From assembly GCF_015710575.1 (NCBI RefSeq), contig NZ_CP065373.1, positions 5,270,001-5,334,000 on the forward strand: a stretch of DNA of 64,000 bases, read 5' to 3'. The notes beneath the pieces were generated by a model. The model was not told where the DNA came from. It ran no database searches and was given only the letters and a program-made list of their open reading frames with translations. Below, one piece after another: positions 1-11,535 of this stretch (position 1 is its first letter; every line of letters starts with the position of its first letter). Made by a program: the position numbers and the translations under genes. This DNA is from Mycolicibacterium mengxianglii. Its GTDB lineage: Bacteria > Actinomycetota > Actinomycetes > Mycobacteriales > Mycobacteriaceae.

Positions 1-488
1 ACCTGGTGGCACTGCTGGAGGCCGCGCGGTGGGCGGCGACCTGGGGTGGACGGCAACCGGTGCGGTTTGTGGTGGGCTGCCGCGGTGACGCGACGTTCAC
101 CGCCCTGGCCGCGCTGTTGAAACGCGGCAACAGTTACGCCCGTGCCGCCGGGGCCCTGATCCTGGTGTGTGCCGACGAAGGAACCGACGAGAAGACCGCC
201 CGTTACTCCGGGGTGGACGCCGGGGCCGCCATGGCCAACCTCGCTGTCGAGGCGGTGTCCCGCGGACTGCACGCCCACCCGATGGCCGGCTTCGACGCCC
301 TCGGGGCGCAGCAGGTGTTCGCGATCCCGGACGGCATCCGGCCGTTGGCGGTGGTGGCGGTGGGCAGCCTCGGCGACTACGGGCAGATGACCGCCGAGAT
401 CGCCGAACGGGACGCCCGCCCCCGCGAACGTTTGCCGCTGGCCGAGATCGCGTTTGCCGGGCGGTGGGGCTCCCCCGCGCAGCTGTAG
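1..488 (+). CDS. Nitroreductase-family protein, C-terminal part (5' end outside window)
   Basis: The frame is open from the window edge, so the true start lies upstream; the GTG at position 6 is probably internal. The visible 160 residues fit the C-terminal half of an FMN-dependent nitroreductase: a segment about small molecules and cell-wall-like access (RGNSYARAAGALILVCAD), a long helix with ANLAVEAVSRGLHAHPMAGFD, and a closing IPDGIRPLAVVAVGSLG strand typical of the family's FMN-dimer fold. Family members reduce nitro groups, quinones or flavins with NAD(P)H. The substrate cannot be told from this fragment. It ends about 90-150 bp before the Lrp-type regulator on the same strand. Confidence 0.7.
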   Translation, partial: LVALLEAARWAATWGGRQPVRFVVGCRGDATFTALAALLKRGNSYARAAGALILVCADEGTDEKTARYSGVDAGAAMANLAVEAVSRGLHAHPMAGFDALGAQQVFAIPDGIRPLAVVAVGSLGDYGQMTAEIAERDARPRERLPLAEIAFAGRWGSPAQL

Positions 489-634
489 CACTCCACTGCG
501 CGCTGCCGGTGATTGTGGTTGTGCCCGTGGTGGGTTCGGTTTCCTTGTAGTGTTCGCCGCATGTCGGATTCGACGCACCAGTGAACGCGAGTCGACGGAG
601 TCGCGCCGGTTCGGACACCGAGATCACCCGGACG

Positions 635-1624
635 ATGCAATCCGACACCCGCACCACGGATCTCGACGCCACCGACCTTCAACTGATCGACAATCTGCAG
701 CTCGACGGCCGGATGACCTACACCGAGTTGGCCCATCGGGTGGGAGTCACGGAGAAAACCGCCCGCCGGCGCGTCTCGCGACTGCTCGAAGCGCGTTACA
801 TCACCATCGCCGCTGTGACTGACCCGGGTGTGCTCGGATTCCATTGCATGGCACTGATTTTCATCACCATCGACGGATCCAGACTGCCGGTGGACATCGC
901 CGACGAGCTGGTGACGGTGCCTGAGGTCCACTACGTCACGGTGACCACCGGCCGCTTCGCGATGCAGGCCGAGGTGGTGTGCACCGACAAGCAGGAGCTC
1001 TACGACGTGGTCTTCGGTGCCATCGCGTCCGTCTCCGGTGTCGCCACAGTCGAGATCCTGCCGTACCTGCGGTTGCACTACCAGCAGGCCCGCTTCTCCG
1101 GCCTGCCCACAGGAGTCGGCGGCATCCGACCGAAGCCGCTGGACACCACCGACCGTGCCATCATCACCCACCTGGCCGCCGACGGTCGGGCCGCCTTCCG
1201 GGATTGCGCAACCGCCCTGGGAGTCTCCGAGGCAACGGTGCGGCTGCGCTACGCCAAGCTCATCGAATCCGGGGCGATCCGGGTGATGTGCATCGCCAAC
1301 CCGTTGCGGCTGGGTTACCGCTTCAGCGGCTGGGTGACCATCCAGATCGGTGAGAATGGCCGCGCCCAGGATGTCGCCGAGGCGCTGACACGTCTCAAAG
1401 CTGTGTCTTACGTGGCGATCACCGCCGGCCGGGCCGACGTCATCGCAGAGGTGATCGCGGCGACCGGGGAATCGCTGCTCGCGGTGCTCGACGATGAGAT
1501 CCGGGTGATCGACGGGGTGGCCGCAATCGGGTCGTTGACGTACTTGACCGTCTACTACAAGGCCATCCGCCCACGCGGGCCCAGCACCCGCGTCGATCCT
1601 GACGCCGACGACCAGACCGGCTGA
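635..1624 (+). CDS. Lrp/AsnC-family regulator with two tandem domains
   Basis: About 329 residues, twice the normal Lrp length. Two AsnC-type helix-turn-helix segments are visible, the first around DLQLIDNLQLDGRMTYTELA and the second around DRAIITHLAADGRAAFRDCA. Each is followed by a ligand-binding RAM-like alpha/beta half. It probably acts as a DNA-binding sensor of an amino acid or related metabolite. A GTG at 581 would add 18 residues; I prefer ATG 635 because the first HTH starts soon after it. The next gene on the same strand, an aldehyde dehydrogenase 327 bp away, is a plausible target, but this is inference. Confidence 0.85.
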   Translation: MQSDTRTTDLDATDLQLIDNLQLDGRMTYTELAHRVGVTEKTARRRVSRLLEARYITIAAVTDPGVLGFHCMALIFITIDGSRLPVDIADELVTVPEVHYVTVTTGRFAMQAEVVCTDKQELYDVVFGAIASVSGVATVEILPYLRLHYQQARFSGLPTGVGGIRPKPLDTTDRAIITHLAADGRAAFRDCATALGVSEATVRLRYAKLIESGAIRVMCIANPLRLGYRFSGWVTIQIGENGRAQDVAEALTRLKAVSYVAITAGRADVIAEVIAATGESLLAVLDDEIRVIDGVAAIGSLTYLTVYYKAIRPRGPSTRVDPDADDQTG

Positions 1625-1951
1625 GCGTCACGGTAGTTCTCCAAGCCCTCTGGGCGGCAGTCGCATTGGAATCCCGGGCTCTCGATCCGGCCCCGCGGGC
1701 CGGCCACCTCGAATGAGTCGTGGGGCCGGACTCCACGTACCAGTACCCGACCTCGCAGTCACGTCATGCGTGAGAATTTGCTCCGCCAGGGCCGTATTCC
1801 GCATCCCAGAGTGGCTACGTGACCGTAATGCGTTACATTCTCAGGCGGCCGACGGTTAGCTGAACTACCGGCCTGTACCGCCACCGAAGCTTCACGACCT
1901 CCGAGGGACGACCATGGCCATCGCCGCCTCGCACTGGCGCGAGGACCGCCA
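1625..1951 (+). promoter_or_regulatory. Intergenic region before the aldehyde dehydrogenase
   Basis: This 327-bp stretch holds no long gene. A perfect 7-bp hairpin (CCGGCCC-CGC-GGGCCGG) lies at 1687-1703, 60 bp after the Lrp-type stop; it lacks a T-run, so it is only a weak terminator candidate. The promoter of the following dehydrogenase and its 13-codon upstream minigene (1914-1955) must lie within or upstream of this stretch. I could not define -10/-35 boxes with confidence. Confidence 0.4.
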
Positions 1952-1955
1952 GTGA
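1914..1955 (+). CDS. 13-residue upstream minigene coupled to aldehyde dehydrogenase
   Basis: ATG at 1914 is preceded by a good ribosome-binding sequence (GAGGGAC at about 1903-1909). It opens a 13-residue frame (MAIAASHWREDRQ) whose TGA at 1953-1955 overlaps the GTG start of the dehydrogenase at 1952 in a GTGA junction. The dehydrogenase start has no good Shine-Dalgarno of its own, so translational coupling through this minigene is likely. It may simply be a device to load ribosomes; a regulatory role is speculative. Too short to judge by composition. Confidence 0.45.
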   Translation: MAIAASHWREDRQ

Positions 1956-3418
1956 CGATCGCCGACACGATTGACCGGCTGCCCACCGACCTGTTCATCA
2001 ACGGCGCCTGGACCCCCGCCGAGAGCGGGCGCACCATGACGGTTGAAGACCCCGCGTTCGCATGGAGCATGGCCGAGGTCGCCGACGCAGCGCCGGCCGA
2101 CGGACGGCGCGCCCTGGCCGCCGCGGTGGCAGTCCAGCCGGCCTGGCAACGGACCGCCCCGCGGCACCGTAGCGAGATCCTCATCGAGGCACGCCGAATC
2201 ATGTTGGCCTGCATCGAGGATCTCGCCGTGGTGATCACCAGCGAGATGGGCAAGCCGCTGGCCCAGGCGCGCGCCGAAGTCCACTACGCCGCCGAGTACC
2301 TGCGCTGGTTCGCCGAGGAGGCGGTGCGCATTGCCGGACGCCAGCAGACGACTCCGGACGGCAACAACCGCGCCGTGGTGGTCGCCTCGGCCGTCGGCCC
2401 GTGCGTGTTGATCACGCCGTGGAACTTCCCGCTTGCCATGGCCGCCCGCAAAATCGCACCCGCAATCGCCGCGGGCTGCACCATGGTCCTCAAGCCGGCA
2501 CCGCAGACACCGTTGACCGCGTTGCTGCTGGCCGACATCCTGTTCGAGGCCGGGCTGCCCCCGGGCGTGCTCAACGTGGTGCCCACCTCCGATGCCCCCG
2601 GGCTGATCGAACCCCTGCTGCGCAGCGGTCAGGTACGCAAACTGTCCTTCACCGGCTCTACCGCTGTGGGCAAGACGCTGCTGGCCCAGGCCGCTTCCGG
2701 GGTGCTGCGCACATCGATGGAACTCGGTGGCAACGCACCCTTCATCGTGTTCCCCGACGCCGACCTCGACCTGGCTCTCGAGGCCGCAATGCGCGCGAAG
2801 ATGCGCAACATGGGCGAGACCTGCACCGCAGCCAATCGGTTCTTCGTCCACACCGACGTCATGGACCACTTCGCCGACCGGCTGGCCGACGCCATGTCCG
2901 CACTGGTGGTGGGCCCGGGTCTGGACCCCGCAACTGAGGTGGGCCCGGTGATCGATGGCACCAGCAGGGACAAGATCACCCGGCTGGTCACCGAGGCGCG
3001 CGAGCGTGGAGCCCGCACCGTCGGCACACCACCGGAGGTGCCCGGCACCGGGTATTTCTATCCGCCCACCGTGCTGACCGACGTCCCCGCCGACAGCACG
3101 ATCTGCGACACCGAGATCTTCGGCCCGGTCGCGGCACTGCAACCGTTCACCGACACCGCCGAGGTGGTGGCGGCGGCCAACCGCACCCCGTGGGGGCTGG
3201 CCGGGTACTTGTTCACCGAGAATCTCGACACTGCGATGGCCGTCAGCGACGCGCTGGAAGTCGGCATGGTGGGACTCAACACCGGGCTGGTGTCTGATCC
3301 GACCACCCCATTCGGCGGCGTCAAGGAATCGGGCCTGGGCCGCGAAGGCGGGCACGTGGGGATCGACGAGTACCTGGTGACGAAGCTGATCACCTCCCCG
3401 ATCCGGGCCCGGTTCTGA
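1952..3418 (+). CDS. NAD(P)-dependent aldehyde dehydrogenase, succinate-semialdehyde dehydrogenase-like
   Basis: 488 residues, full length for the ALDH superfamily. Seen directly: TPWNFP (oxyanion Asn158), Lys181 of the cofactor site, FTGS at 233-236, catalytic general base Glu257 in MELGG and catalytic Cys291 in GETCTAANRF. The C-terminal PFGGVKESGLGREGG motif is typical of the GabD/succinate-semialdehyde branch. It oxidises an aldehyde, probably succinate semialdehyde or a relative, to the acid in the cytosol. The GTG start overlaps the stop of the 13-codon minigene. A second, more divergent ALDH lies at 45688-47031. Exact substrate is not decided by sequence. Confidence 0.85.
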   Translation: MTIADTIDRLPTDLFINGAWTPAESGRTMTVEDPAFAWSMAEVADAAPADGRRALAAAVAVQPAWQRTAPRHRSEILIEARRIMLACIEDLAVVITSEMGKPLAQARAEVHYAAEYLRWFAEEAVRIAGRQQTTPDGNNRAVVVASAVGPCVLITPWNFPLAMAARKIAPAIAAGCTMVLKPAPQTPLTALLLADILFEAGLPPGVLNVVPTSDAPGLIEPLLRSGQVRKLSFTGSTAVGKTLLAQAASGVLRTSMELGGNAPFIVFPDADLDLALEAAMRAKMRNMGETCTAANRFFVHTDVMDHFADRLADAMSALVVGPGLDPATEVGPVIDGTSRDKITRLVTEARERGARTVGTPPEVPGTGYFYPPTVLTDVPADSTICDTEIFGPVAALQPFTDTAEVVAAANRTPWGLAGYLFTENLDTAMAVSDALEVGMVGLNTGLVSDPTTPFGGVKESGLGREGGHVGIDEYLVTKLITSPIRARF

Positions 3419-3422
3419 GAGG

Positions 3423-3884
3423 TCAGTCCTCGCACGCGTCCGAGAGCGCGGCCAACTCCGAGCTGATCCGCGCGTTGAGGAAGTTCATCTCGTGCACCAG
3501 CGGCGGGGTGGGCGAGCCGGGGGTGTGCGCCTCCGACTCTGCCCGCAGCCGCGGCAGCTTCGTGACGAACTGCGTGGCGAGGTCGGCGACGCGGACCGCG
3601 GAGGAAGCCAGGTCCGGTGAGGTCACCAGCTGCGCGCGCTGGGCCAGCCCGTCGGCCCACTGCTGGTAGGCGGCGTCGTCGGCGACGGTCGGCACGTCGG
3701 CAGAGTCATTGGTGTGCGCGGCGATCTGTTCGGACTGGGACCTGTTGAACTCCAACAGATCCACCACCGGCTTGCACTCATCGGAGGTCTGCCGGAACAC
3801 CGTCTCCGACATCACGAAGGCGATCGCAACCACGACTACACACGCAATCGCGATCCACCAGCGGCGGTCGAGCTTCAACTTCAC
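3423..3884 (-). CDS. Membrane-anchored exported protein of unknown function
   Basis: About 153 residues from GTG 3884. An N-terminal basic stretch (KLKLDRRWW) is followed by one hydrophobic segment (IAIACVVVVAIAFVM), so the protein is probably anchored by its N terminus with a soluble extracytoplasmic domain. That domain carries two Cys residues (in DECKP and SDACED) and a helical pattern. A longer frame back to 3971 would run into the lipoprotein gene upstream, so I chose the later start, which places the hydrophobic segment near the N terminus. I do not recognise the family. It is probably co-transcribed with the lipoprotein gene ending at 3911. Confidence 0.6.
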   Translation of the reverse strand: MKLKLDRRWWIAIACVVVVAIAFVMSETVFRQTSDECKPVVDLLEFNRSQSEQIAAHTNDSADVPTVADDAAYQQWADGLAQRAQLVTSPDLASSAVRVADLATQFVTKLPRLRAESEAHTPGSPTPPLVHEMNFLNARISSELAALSDACED

Positions 3885-3910
3885 CGCCGCCACTGTAGCG
3901 GCCGCAGCGC

Positions 3911-7020
<3,110 letters not shown>

Positions 7021-7101
7021 TTCACACGCGGCGGGCCCGTCACCGGCCTAGGCTCGAACCTGCGGACATCCTTCCGTGCTCACGGTTGAGGGGAAGCCGC
7101 T

Positions 7102-7485
7102 GTGTGGGATTCGTTCTGGGACTACTTCTGGTCGTTACTCGTCATCTTTGCGTTCATCGCGTATCTGATGATCCTGTTCAACATCCTCACCGACCTGTTC
7201 TGGCGGGACCACAAGACCTCCGGCTGGGTCAAGGCGGTGTGGGTGTTCTTCCTGGTCGTCTTCCCGTACCTGACGGCGCTGGTGTACCTGATCGCACGCG
7301 GCAACGGCATGGCCGAGCGGGCCCGCGAAGCCGCCGAAAGCGCCAAGCAGCAGACCGACGCCTACATCAAGCAGGCGGCGGGACGGTCCCCTGCGCAGGA
7401 GATCGCTGACGCCAAGGCGTTACTGGACGCGGGGACCATCACCGAGGACGAGTTCAACTCGCTGAAGGTCAAAGCGCTGAGCTAG
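7102..7485 (+). CDS. PLDc_N / SHOCT-domain small membrane protein
   Basis: 127 residues from GTG 7102, with GAGGGG about 9 bases upstream. Two membrane segments (about residues 8-30 and 42-63) with the WRDHKTSGWVKAVW linker and FPYLTALVYLIARG form a PLDc_N-type membrane module. A charged helix follows, then a C-terminal SHOCT motif (AQEIADAKALLDAGTITEDEFNSLKVKAL), a short two-helix oligomerisation module. Many actinobacteria carry such proteins; the molecular role is not known. Confidence 0.8.
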   Translation: MWDSFWDYFWSLLVIFAFIAYLMILFNILTDLFWRDHKTSGWVKAVWVFFLVVFPYLTALVYLIARGNGMAERAREAAESAKQQTDAYIKQAAGRSPAQEIADAKALLDAGTITEDEFNSLKVKALS

Positions 7486-7517
7486 CTCCGCCGACCCACG
7501 CGCGGCGAGCCGGACAG

Positions 7518-8507
7518 TCAGAACAGCGCGAACTGGTCGCCCTCGACCCCGGCGTCGGTGAACTGGTCGATCCCGGTGCCGCCGACGACAGCGTCGACGT
7601 GCTGCATGAACTCCGTATCGGAAACCACGGGGACACCGAGCTCGCGCGCCAGGAACCCCTTGCCCTGCTCTGGCCGGGCTTCGTTGCAGATCACCAGCGA
7701 CGTCTCGGGATCCACTGTGTCGCAGTAGGCCAGGCCGGCGTGCAGGATCCGCTCGACCAGTTCCTCATGGGTGCGGCGCACCTCGGTCGACAGGGCCACC
7801 CGCATGCCCTGCACCAGTGGACGCCCGCTGACGTAGCGGCCCGGGTTGAGGTACGGGCACGGCATGCGGGCGGCCAGCATCTTCAACGGCCGCAGCTCGT
7901 CGTGCGTGACCCGACCGTTGGGCCAGCGTCGCCGGGTTACAGGGCGAACCGGAAGCCAGATACCGCGATCCCTGGCCCGGCGCAGAGCGGGCTGCAGCAC
8001 CTGACACAGCACCGAGGCGTCGTCGAAGGCGTCGTGCGGGCGGAGCTGGTCGACACCCCAGTGCCGGGCCAACGTCTCGAGCCGGAAGTTCTCCAGTTCC
8101 AGCCCGAGCCGACGGGTCAGCTCGACGGTGCACATCACCGTTTCGGTGGGCAGCTCGGCACCGATGAGCTCGGCTTCGGCAGTCAGGAACGAGTAGTCGA
8201 ACGCCACGTTGTGCGCGACCAGGGTGCGGCCTTTGAGCAGTTGCATGACGTCGCCGACGATGTCGCCGAAGGTGGGCTGATCCTCCAGCATGTCGGCGGT
8301 GAGTCCGTGCACATGGGTGGGGCCCGGATCCACCCCGGGGTTGAGCAGGCTCACGACGGACTCTTCGACGCGGCCGTCGCCGTCCAGCGCCAGTGCCGCC
8401 AGGCTGATCACGCGGGCCTGGCCGGGGCTGAACCCCGTCGTCTCGAGGTCCACCACCACCCAACCATCCGCCTGCTCCCCCGGCGGTCGGCCCCATTCCT
8501 GCCTCAC
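7518..8507 (-). CDS. DnaQ-like 3'-5' exonuclease (DNA polymerase III epsilon-type), Rv3711c-like
   Basis: 329 residues from GTG 8507. The DEDDh exonuclease fold is plain: ExoI VDLETTG (Asp20, Glu22), ExoII AHNVAFDYSFL, ExoIII RPHDAFDDA. The C-terminal third (from about residue 230, with SGRPLVQGMRVALSTEVRRTHEEL and NEARPEQGKGFLARELGVPVV) reads as a BRCT domain. It may proofread or act in repair; in mycobacteria the main proofreader is the PHP domain of DnaE1, so an accessory exonuclease role is more likely. Divergent from murT with a 90-bp gap. Confidence 0.85.
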   Translation of the reverse strand: MRQEWGRPPGEQADGWVVVDLETTGFSPGQARVISLAALALDGDGRVEESVVSLLNPGVDPGPTHVHGLTADMLEDQPTFGDIVGDVMQLLKGRTLVAHNVAFDYSFLTAEAELIGAELPTETVMCTVELTRRLGLELENFRLETLARHWGVDQLRPHDAFDDASVLCQVLQPALRRARDRGIWLPVRPVTRRRWPNGRVTHDELRPLKMLAARMPCPYLNPGRYVSGRPLVQGMRVALSTEVRRTHEELVERILHAGLAYCDTVDPETSLVICNEARPEQGKGFLARELGVPVVSDTEFMQHVDAVVGGTGIDQFTDAGVEGDQFALF

Positions 8508-8596
8508 GCTGCCAGGATGGCACGCTGCTCTGACAATCCGCTGCGTTGGCCACGTGTGGAAAACCGTGTCGGGCCAGCCCAACTAGACTTCTCCCG

Positions 8597-9826
8597 GTGA
8601 TCTCACCCCGAGGACGCGTCGCCCTGGCCGCAGGCGCGGGCGCACGCTGGGCATCCCGGGTCACCGGCCGCGGGGCGGGCGCGATGATCGGCGGCCTGGT
8701 CGCCATGACGCTGGACAAATCGATCCTGCGCCAGCTCGGGCGCGGCCGTCGCTGCGTGGTCGTGACCGGCACCAACGGCAAGTCCACCACCACCCGGATG
8801 ACCGCTTCGGCGCTCGCGACGCTGGGGCCCGTCGCCACCAACGCCGAAGGCGCCAACATGGACGCCGGGTTGGTCGCCGCCCTGGCCGCGGCGCGTACCG
8901 CGGAGCTGGCCGCACTCGAGGTCGACGAGATGCATGTGCCGCACGTGGCCGACGCGGTGGGGCCCGAAGTGCTCGTACTGCTCAATCTGTCGCGCGATCA
9001 GCTGGACCGGGTCGGTGAGATCAACCACATCGAACGCACCCTGCGGACCGGGCTGGCGCGTCACCCCGCAGCGGTCGTGGTGGCCAACTGCGACGACGTG
9101 TTGATGACCTCGGCCGCCTACGACAGCCCCCGCGTGGTGTGGGTGGCGGCGGGCGGCGGCTGGGCCAACGACTCGGTGAGCTGCCCGCGCAGTGGCGAGA
9201 TCATCGTGCGCGAGGGCGACCACTGGTACTCGACGGGTACCGACTTCAAGCGGCCCAGCCCGCAGTGGTGGTTCGACGACGACACCCTTTACGGGCCGGA
9301 CGGGCTGACGCTGCCCATGCAGTTGGCGCTGCCCGGCGCGGTGAACCGGGGCAACGCCGCCCAAGCGGTGGCCGCGGCCGTCGCTCTGGGCGCTTCTCCG
9401 GCCGAGGCCGTTGCCGCCGTGTCGCTGGTCGACGAGGTGGCCGGGCGGTACCGAACCGTGCGACTGGGCGCGCACACCGTGCGGGTGCTGTTGGCCAAGA
9501 ACCCCGCCGGCTGGCAGGAGGCCCTGTCGATGATCGACAAGCAGGCTGCCGGCGTGGTCATCTCGGTCAACGGCCAGGTGCCCGACGGCGAGGACCTGTC
9601 CTGGCTGTGGGATGTCCGGTTCGAGCACTTTGACGACACCTCGGTGGTGGCCGCCGGTGAACGTGGCACGGACCTGGCGGTGCGCCTCGGTTATGCCGGC
9701 GTCGAGCACACCCTGGTCCACGACACCGTGGCCGCGATCGCCTCGTGTCCGCCCGGGCACGTCGAGGTCGTCGCCAACTACACCGCGTTCCTGTCGTTGA
9801 ACCGGGTCCTGGAGCGGTTGTCATGA
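8597..9826 (+). CDS. murT: Lipid II isoglutaminyl synthase, ligase subunit MurT
   Basis: 409 residues from GTG 8597. Mur-ligase architecture: ATP loop GTNGKSTTTRM (58-68), central domain with LEVDEMHVPHVAD, and a C-terminal DUF1727 domain with RVLLAKNPAGWQEAL. With GatD it amidates the alpha-carboxyl of D-Glu in lipid II. The Cys4 zinc ribbon known in Staphylococcus MurT is only partly present: one CPRSG is seen, and the second Cys pair is replaced by HWYSTGTDF. The stop overlaps the gatD start by ATGA, consistent with a stable heterodimer made in equal amounts. Confidence 0.95.
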   Translation: MISPRGRVALAAGAGARWASRVTGRGAGAMIGGLVAMTLDKSILRQLGRGRRCVVVTGTNGKSTTTRMTASALATLGPVATNAEGANMDAGLVAALAAARTAELAALEVDEMHVPHVADAVGPEVLVLLNLSRDQLDRVGEINHIERTLRTGLARHPAAVVVANCDDVLMTSAAYDSPRVVWVAAGGGWANDSVSCPRSGEIIVREGDHWYSTGTDFKRPSPQWWFDDDTLYGPDGLTLPMQLALPGAVNRGNAAQAVAAAVALGASPAEAVAAVSLVDEVAGRYRTVRLGAHTVRVLLAKNPAGWQEALSMIDKQAAGVVISVNGQVPDGEDLSWLWDVRFEHFDDTSVVAAGERGTDLAVRLGYAGVEHTLVHDTVAAIASCPPGHVEVVANYTAFLSLNRVLERLS

Positions 9827-10530
9827 CCGTGCGGATCGGGCTGGTGCTGCCCGATGTGATGGGTACCTACGGCGACGGCGGCAACGCGGTGGTGCTCCGG
9901 CAGCGGCTGCGACTGCGCGGCATCGATGCGGAGATCGTCGAGATCACGCTGGGTGATCCGGTGCCGGAGTCGCTGGACCTCTACACCCTCGGCGGTGCCG
10001 AAGACTATGCCCAGCGATTGGCGACCCGGCACCTCATCCGGCATCCCGGCCTGCAGCGGGCCGCCGAGCGCGGGGCTCCGGTGTTGGCGATCTGCGCGGC
10101 GATCCAGGTGCTGGGCCACTGGTATGAGACCTCTGCCGGTGAGCGGGTCGACGGCGTGGGGTTGCTCGATGTCACCACGTCGCCGCAGCAGACGCGCACC
10201 ATCGGCGAAGTGGCGGCCACTCCGCTGATCGACGGCCTGAGCCAGCCGCTGACCGGCTTCGAGAATCATCGCGGCGGGACGGTGCTCGGCCCGGCGGCCC
10301 GGCCGTTGGCGGCGGTGACCAAGGGGGCCGGTAACCGGGCGGGCGACGGCTACGACGGGGCCGTCCAGGGCAGTGTGGTGGCCACCTATCTGCACGGGCC
10401 CTGCCTGGCCCGCAACCCCGAGCTGGCCGATCACCTGCTGTCACAGGTGGTCGGGCCGTTGGCGCCGTTGGAGTTGCCGGAAGTCGAGCTGCTGCGCCGC
10501 GAACGCTTGGCCGCCCCCCGCCGCGCCTAG
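9823..10530 (+). CDS. gatD: Lipid II isoglutaminyl synthase, glutaminase subunit GatD
   Basis: 235 residues. A class I glutamine amidotransferase of the CobB/CobQ type that releases ammonia from glutamine for MurT. Nucleophile Cys91 lies in LAICAAIQVLG and the catalytic His in VVATYLHGPCLARNP near residue 188. DVMGTYGDGGNAVVL at the N terminus is the family signature. The ATG overlaps the murT stop; the gene end overlaps by 4 bp the end of the convergent DUF559-type gene. Confidence 0.95.
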   Translation: MTVRIGLVLPDVMGTYGDGGNAVVLRQRLRLRGIDAEIVEITLGDPVPESLDLYTLGGAEDYAQRLATRHLIRHPGLQRAAERGAPVLAICAAIQVLGHWYETSAGERVDGVGLLDVTTSPQQTRTIGEVAATPLIDGLSQPLTGFENHRGGTVLGPAARPLAAVTKGAGNRAGDGYDGAVQGSVVATYLHGPCLARNPELADHLLSQVVGPLAPLELPEVELLRRERLAAPRRA

Positions 10531-11447
10531 GCCGCATCCTCACTTCGGCTTCGCCCAAACCAACGAATGGGTTCCAAAGTGCGAGTAAATCCTGCCATTT
10601 CGTCGATCTCGAGGCCGCCCCGCCGAAGGAAGGCTTCCCGGATGCTCGGCAGGAACTCAGCGGGCCGGTCCTCGTTGATGACGCGGATGACCTCCCAGCC
10701 ACACCTCTCGACCTTCGGTAAACGGCGCAGATCTTTCACGTATTGAGAACGACTCGTCCGATGCTGATCTCCGTCATACTCGACAGCCAGCTTGATCTCC
10801 GGCCAACCCATGTCCAGATACGCGAACGGCACATCACCGTCGAGCACGGGAATCTGAGTCTGCGGCTTGGGAAATCCGTCGTCGATCAACAGCAGCCGCA
10901 ACCAACTCTCTTTCAACGACTCGGCACCGGGATCGACCAGTGGGACGAGTTCGCGCAGTTGGCGGACGCCGCGCACGGGACCGTACCGGTCCATCAAAGC
11001 CGACACGTCACCCTCCCGAAACGGTGCGGCCCGCATCAACGCATCCAGTCGACCCAGTGCTGAATGGCGCTCCAGGTAACGGCCCATATCGAAGGCCGTG
11101 CGAACCGGCGTCGCCACCGAAATCCCACCGAGAGTCATGACCTCGTCGTCGCCAACACGATCCATGCGCACGGTCAGTCCCGGCTGGCGGCGCCGTTCAT
11201 TGGCGAGGATCTCCACTGGTTCGTCATCGTCGACCCACGCCGCACCGTGCAGAGCGGACGCAGCCACGCCGGTGACGACCCCGGTGCGGCCAGATGTCAG
11301 CCATGCGCCCGTCGCTCGGTCGGTCAGGGTCAGCTTTGCCCGCTTGGGCGCGTAGACACCGCGGTAGATCGGGCGGTACCACCGCCGCAGTTCGGCACGG
11401 GGCAGGCCGTCGCCGAGGGCCTCCCTGCCCAGGAATATCTCTGTCAT
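10527..11447 (-). CDS. DUF559-type protein with AbiEi-like N-terminal region (Rv3714c position)
   Basis: 306 residues. The N-terminal part (GLPRAELRRWYRPIYRGVYAP, then WLTSGRTGVVTGVAASALHG) resembles the winged-helix region of AbiEi-type antitoxin proteins. The C-terminal part has a Vsr/DUF559-like PD-(D/E)XK nuclease core: IKLAVEYDGDQHR, then YVKDLRRLPKVERCGWEVIRV. This suggests DNA binding and cleavage, but activity is not shown for the family in mycobacteria. No partner toxin gene is adjacent. Its last codons lie inside a 44-bp sequence repeated in inverted orientation 34 bp upstream of its start. It sits where M. tuberculosis has Rv3714c (from memory), so the locus is probably old rather than newly acquired. 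Confidence 0.65.
   Translation of the reverse strand: MTEIFLGREALGDGLPRAELRRWYRPIYRGVYAPKRAKLTLTDRATGAWLTSGRTGVVTGVAASALHGAAWVDDDEPVEILANERRRQPGLTVRMDRVGDDEVMTLGGISVATPVRTAFDMGRYLERHSALGRLDALMRAAPFREGDVSALMDRYGPVRGVRQLRELVPLVDPGAESLKESWLRLLLIDDGFPKPQTQIPVLDGDVPFAYLDMGWPEIKLAVEYDGDQHRTSRSQYVKDLRRLPKVERCGWEVIRVINEDRPAEFLPSIREAFLRRGGLEIDEMAGFTRTLEPIRWFGRSRSEDAA
10568..10611 (-). repeat. Inverted repeat, copy 1 (inside 3' end of DUF559-type gene)
   Basis: The minus-strand sequence CGAGATCGACGAAATGGC... through to GAACCCA is 44 nt long and matches 11482-11525 on the plus strand at 41 of 44 positions. It encodes EIDEMAGFTRTLEP in the DUF559-type protein. The similarity continues past the 44 nt: CGTTGGTTTGGGCGA at 10550-10564 (minus) recurs at 13032-13046 on the far side of the IS. 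Confidence 0.85.
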
Positions 11448-11481
11448 GGCGGCATCGTCGCGCGCCGGTCCGACACCGCCC

Positions 11482-11525
11482 CGAGATCGACGAAATGGCG
11501 CGATTTACTCGCACTTTCGAACCCA
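11482..11525 (+). repeat. Inverted repeat, copy 2 (between DUF559-type gene and IS)
   Basis: The mate of 10568-10611, 41 of 44 identical, starting 35 bp upstream of the DUF559-type start codon. Read on the plus strand it would encode EIDEMARFTRTFEP, very close to the C-terminal residues of the neighbouring protein, so it may be a fragment of a second gene copy. The IS3 element begins 8 bp beyond it. Confidence 0.85.
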
Positions 11526-11535
11526 ACGGTCATTG

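Noticed and set aside
1687..1703. Terminator after the Lrp-type gene
   Set aside because: A 7-bp GC hairpin without a T-run; could arise by chance in GC-rich DNA, so it is noted only in the intergenic entry.
1892..3355. 487-residue open frame antisense to the aldehyde dehydrogenase
   Set aside because: His/Gly/Arg-rich shadow frame with no motif; the plus-strand frame has all ALDH residues.
10527..11447. A complete type IV toxin-antitoxin pair
   Set aside because: Only one protein resembling AbiEi/DUF559 is present; no nucleotidyltransferase-like AbiEii partner is adjacent.
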